The notes beneath the pieces were generated by a model, which had not been told where the DNA came from, searched no databases, and worked only from the letters and a program-made list of their open reading frames with translations. From Nemertoderma westbladi (Eukaryota > Xenacoelomorpha > Nemertodermatida > Nemertodermatidae): 21,189 bases of DNA. Where the stretch lies: the NCBI GenBank assembly GCA_032718475.1, contig JAUCBJ010003116.1:1-21189 (forward strand), written 5' to 3'. This document shows, piece after piece, positions 18,210 through 21,189 of this stretch. The translations under genes were made by a program, and so were the position numbers. Every line of letters starts with the position of its first letter. Positions within the stretch are counted from its first letter, which is position 1.

Positions 18210-20942
18210 ATCGGCCCGGGGATGATCGGAAAAGGGAATGATCGGCCCAGGGAATGATCGTCCCAGGGAATGATCGTCCCAGGGAATGATCGGCCCAAGC
18301 AATGGTCGGCCGATCGGCCCAGGGATTGATCGGCCCAAGCAATGGTCGGCTGATCGGCCCAGGGAACGGTCGGCCCAGGGAATGATCGTACCAGGGATTG
18401 ATCGGCCCAGGGAATGATCGGCCCTGGGATTGATCGGCCCAAGCAATGGTCGGCTGATCGGCCCAGGGAATGATCGGCCCAGGGAATGATCGTCCCAGGG
18501 AATGGTCGGCCGATCGGCCCAGGGATTGATCGGCCCAAGCAATGGTCGGCTGATCGGCCCAGGGAACGGTCGGCCCAGGGAATGATCGTACCAGGGATTG
18601 ATCGGCCCAGGGAATGATCGGCCCTGGGATTGATCGGCCCAAGCAATGGTCGGCTGATCGGCCCAGGGAATGATCGGCCCAAGCAATGGTCGGCCGCTGG
18701 GCCCAGGGATTGATCGGCCCAAGTAATGGTCGGCTGATCGGCACAGCGAATGATCGGCAAATCGGCCCAGGGATTGATCGGCCCAAGCAATGGTCGGCTG
18801 ATCAGCCCAGGGAACTGTCGGTCCATGCAATGGACGGCCGATCGGCCCAGGGATTGATCGGCCCAAGCAAAGGACGGCTGATCGGCCCAGTGAATGATCG
18901 GCCCAATCAATTGTCGGCTGATCGGCCCAGGGAACGGTCGGCCCAGGGAATGATCGTACCAGGGATTGATCGGCCCAGGGAATGATCGGCCCAAGCAATG
19001 GTCGGCCGATCAGCCCAGGGATTGATCGGCCCAAGCAATGGTCGGCTGATCGGCCAAGGGAACGGTCGGCCGGAATGATAGGCCCAGCGAATGATCGGCC
19101 CAAGCAATGGTCGGCCGATCGGCCCAGGGAACGGCCGGCCCAGGGAATGATCGTACCAGGTATTGATCGGCCCAGGGATTGATCGGCCCAAGCAATGGTC
19201 GGCCGATCGGCCCAGGGATTGATCGGCACAAGCAATGGTCGGCTGATCGGCACAGGGATTGATCGGCCCGAGCAATGGTCGGCTGATCGGCCCAGGGACC
19301 GGTCGGCCCAGGGAATGATCGGCCCAGCGAACGGTCGGCCCATGGAATGATCGGCCCATGGAATGAACGGCCCAAGCAATGGTCGGCCGATCGGCCCAGG
19401 GATTGATCGGCACAAGCAATGGTCGGCTGATCGGCCCAGCGAATGATCGGCCCAAGCAATGGTCGGCCGATCGGCCCAGGGATTGATCGGCCCAAGCAAT
19501 GGTCGGCTGATCGGCCCAGGGAACGGTCGGCCCAGGGAATGATCGGCCCAGGGAATGATCGGCCCAAGCAATGGTCGGCCGATCGGCCCAGAGATTGATC
19601 GGCCCAAGCAATTGTCGGCTGATCGGCCCAGCGAATGATCGGCCCAAGCAATGGTCGGCTGATCGGCCCAGGGAACGGTCGGCCCAGGGAATTATCGTAC
19701 CAGGGATTGATCGGCCCAAGCAATGTTCGGCTGATCGGCCCAGGGAACGGTCGGCCCAGGGAATGATCGGCCCAGGGAATGATCGGCCCAAGCAATGGTC
19801 GGCCGATCGGCCCAGGGATTGATCGGCCCAAGCAATGGTCGGCTGATCGGCCCAGCGAATGATCGGCCCAAGCAATGGTCGGCCGATCGGCCCAGGGATT
19901 GATCGGCCCAAGCAATGGTAGACTGATCGGCCCAGGGAACGGTCGGCCCAGGGAATGATCGTACCAGGGATTGATCGGCCCAGGCAATGCAATGGTCGGC
20001 TGATCGGCACAGCGAATGATCGGTCCAAGCAATGGTCGGCCGATCGGCCTAGGGAATGATCGCCCAGGGAATGATCGTCCCAGGGATTGATCGGCCCAAG
20101 CAATGTTCGGCTGATCGGCCCAGGGAACGGTCGGCCTAGGGAATGATCGGCCCAGGGAATGATCGGCCCAAGCAATGGTCGGCCGATCGGCCCAGGGATT
20201 GATCGGCCCAGGGATTGATCGGCCCAAGCAATGGTCGGCTGATCGGCCCAGCGAATGATCGGCCTAAGCAATGGTCGGCCGATCGGCCCAGGGACTGATC
20301 GGCCCTAGCAATGGTCGACTGATCGGCCAGGGAACGGTCGGCCCAGGGAATGATCGTACCAGGGATTGATCGGCCCAGGGATTGATCGGCCCAGGCAATG
20401 CAATGGTCGGCTGATCGGCACAGCGAATGATCGGTCCAAGCAATGGTCGGCCGATCGGCCTAGGGAATGATCGGCCCAGGGAATGATCGTCCCAGGGATT
20501 GATCGGCCCAAGCAATGGTCGACCGATCGGCCCAAGCAATGGTTAGACGAACGGCACAGGGAATGATCGGCCCAAGCAATGGTCGGCCGATCGGCCCAGG
20601 GAATGATCGGCCCAAGCAATGGTCGGCCGATCGGCCCAGGGACTGATCGGCCCTAGCAATGGTCGACTGATCGGCCCAGGGAACGGTCGGCCCAGGGAAT
20701 GATCGTACCAGGGATTGATCGGCCCAGGGATTGATCGGCCCAGGCAATGCAATGGTCGGCTGATCGGCACAGCGAATGATCGGTCCAAGCAATGGTCGGC
20801 CGATCGGCCTAGGGAATGATCGGCCCAGGGGAATGATCGTCCCAGGGATTGATCGGCCCAAGCAATGGTCGACCGATCGGCCCAAGCAATGGTTAGACGA
20901 ACGGCACAGGGAATGATCGGCCCAAGCAATGGTCGGCCGATC
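18210..20942. repeat. GC-rich minisatellite array of 16-bp and 24-bp modules with a GATC palindrome
   Basis: About 2.7 kb built from variants of a 16-bp unit. The main forms are AATGATCGGCCCAGGG, AATGATCGGCCCAAGC, ATTGATCGGCCCAGGG, AACGGTCGGCCCAGGG and AATGATCGTACCAGGG. A 24-bp form has an 8-bp insertion: AATGGTCGGC(C/T) followed by GATCGGCCCAGGG. The C version creates the 12-bp palindrome GGCCGATCGGCC; the T version (GGCTGATCGGCC) breaks it. Modules follow a recurring order, with 24-bp units of C and T type alternating between groups of 16-bp units, giving higher-order repeats of roughly 110-130 bp. The unit is 10/16 GC with one CpG, in contrast to AT-rich flanks. Both edges are sharp: the left grades in at about 18210 through diverged units and the right ends at GATCATGGGAACGGG. 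On the minus strand the unit has no stop codon in any frame, which explains overlapping open frames of up to about 500 codons. Confidence 0.95.
20293..20942. repeat. 348-bp tandem segmental copy at the right end of the array
   Basis: The block starting GACTGATCGGCCCTAGC at 20293 recurs at 20641 and continues to the array edge, where it is cut short. The copies share rare private variants (GGCCCTAGC, GGTCGACTGATC, CAGGCAATGCAATGG, GGTTAGACGAACGGCACAGG) and differ by single-base indels, for example a C missing near 20328 and an extra G near 20830. A related but shorter block sharing CAGGCAATGCAATGG and GGTCCAAGC lies at about 19915-20095. This indicates recent unequal exchange near the edge. 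Confidence 0.85.
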
Positions 20943-21189
20943 ATGGGAACGGGTAAACAAAAAAAGTCTGTATATATGATGGTGACGATTGATAGGCATT
21001 ACAAATATTGAGAAATAACGAAACGACCAAAACTTTAATAACAGAGAACATACCAAGAGCTGAACCCAATGCTACGGTAGGCCGGATATAACCAATCGTG
21101 TATTGATTGACACACGACTTTAATGATATAAATAAAAACATAAATTTAATGTGTAATATTAATTATTTTAATATATATATTTTTAATTA
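20943..21189. other. AT-rich right flank, no gene seen
   Basis: Sequence beyond the array returns abruptly to AT-rich composition. Open frames here are short or run out of the array. A run of TA repeats lies at about 21170-21180. Nothing recognisable. Confidence 0.7.

Noticed and set aside
18686-19822. Plus-strand open frames of 66-99 codons inside the array
   Set aside because: Same repeat in another reading; fragments between the frequent TGA triplets.
18107-20619. Several long minus-strand open frames (up to about 500 codons) rich in GRSADHCLGRS-like repeats
   Set aside because: They overlap one another in different frames and exist only because the 16-bp repeat lacks stops on that strand. 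No non-repeat domain, no splice or start context. Not annotated as genes.
18210-20942. CRISPR array
   Set aside because: There is no repeat-spacer alternation. Units are head-to-tail variants of one sequence, and the DNA is animal.

Overview
This is animal (metazoan) genomic DNA, not bacterial. It is AT-rich with long non-coding stretches, a spliceosomal intron, fossil non-LTR retrotransposons, foldback-type repeats, homopolymeric G runs of 20-29 bases and a minisatellite array of about 2.7 kb. The only clear protein-coding gene is the 3' part of a voltage-gated calcium channel alpha-1 subunit of the L-type (Cav1) class, on the + strand. The species cannot be named from the sequence. The channel sequence suggests an invertebrate. 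The frequent TAGGCCTA-like motifs and the low intron count would fit a marine invertebrate deuterostome such as a tunicate, but that is a guess.

Layout. Positions 1-245 are the end of an upstream exon (domain I, S3 to S5). A 4.6-kb intron (246-4854) follows, carrying a tRNA-like SINE fragment, two foldback/MITE-like elements that share a core sequence, a perfect 15-bp hairpin and a 20-nt poly-G tract. One exon of 5,168 nt (4855-10022) then encodes everything from the domain I pore loop to the stop codon: the EEEE filter, the beta-subunit-binding AID, domains II-IV, the EF-hand/pre-IQ/IQ region and a disordered tail of about 400 residues. Positions 10023 to about 11000 are the likely 3' UTR and flank.

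From about 11000 to 18200 I see no host gene. There are three decayed LINE pieces (RT core about 13371-13776 +, post-RT piece about 15583-15892 -, 3' end 16970-17382 + with a TAG microsatellite tail), two small tandem repeats and several G/C homopolymers.

Positions 18210-20942 are a GC-rich, CpG-rich array built from 16-bp modules and a 24-bp variant carrying the palindrome GGCCGATCGGCC, arranged in higher-order patterns that include a 348-bp segmental tandem copy at the right end. The minus strand of the array is almost stop-free in all three frames. I read this as a property of the repeat, not as protein genes. The last 250 bases are plain AT-rich flank.

The points most worth following up are the near-intronless 3' portion of a normally exon-rich gene, the changed dihydropyridine-pocket residues in that channel, the foldback family with a constant core and unrelated arms, and the modular GATC-palindrome array.
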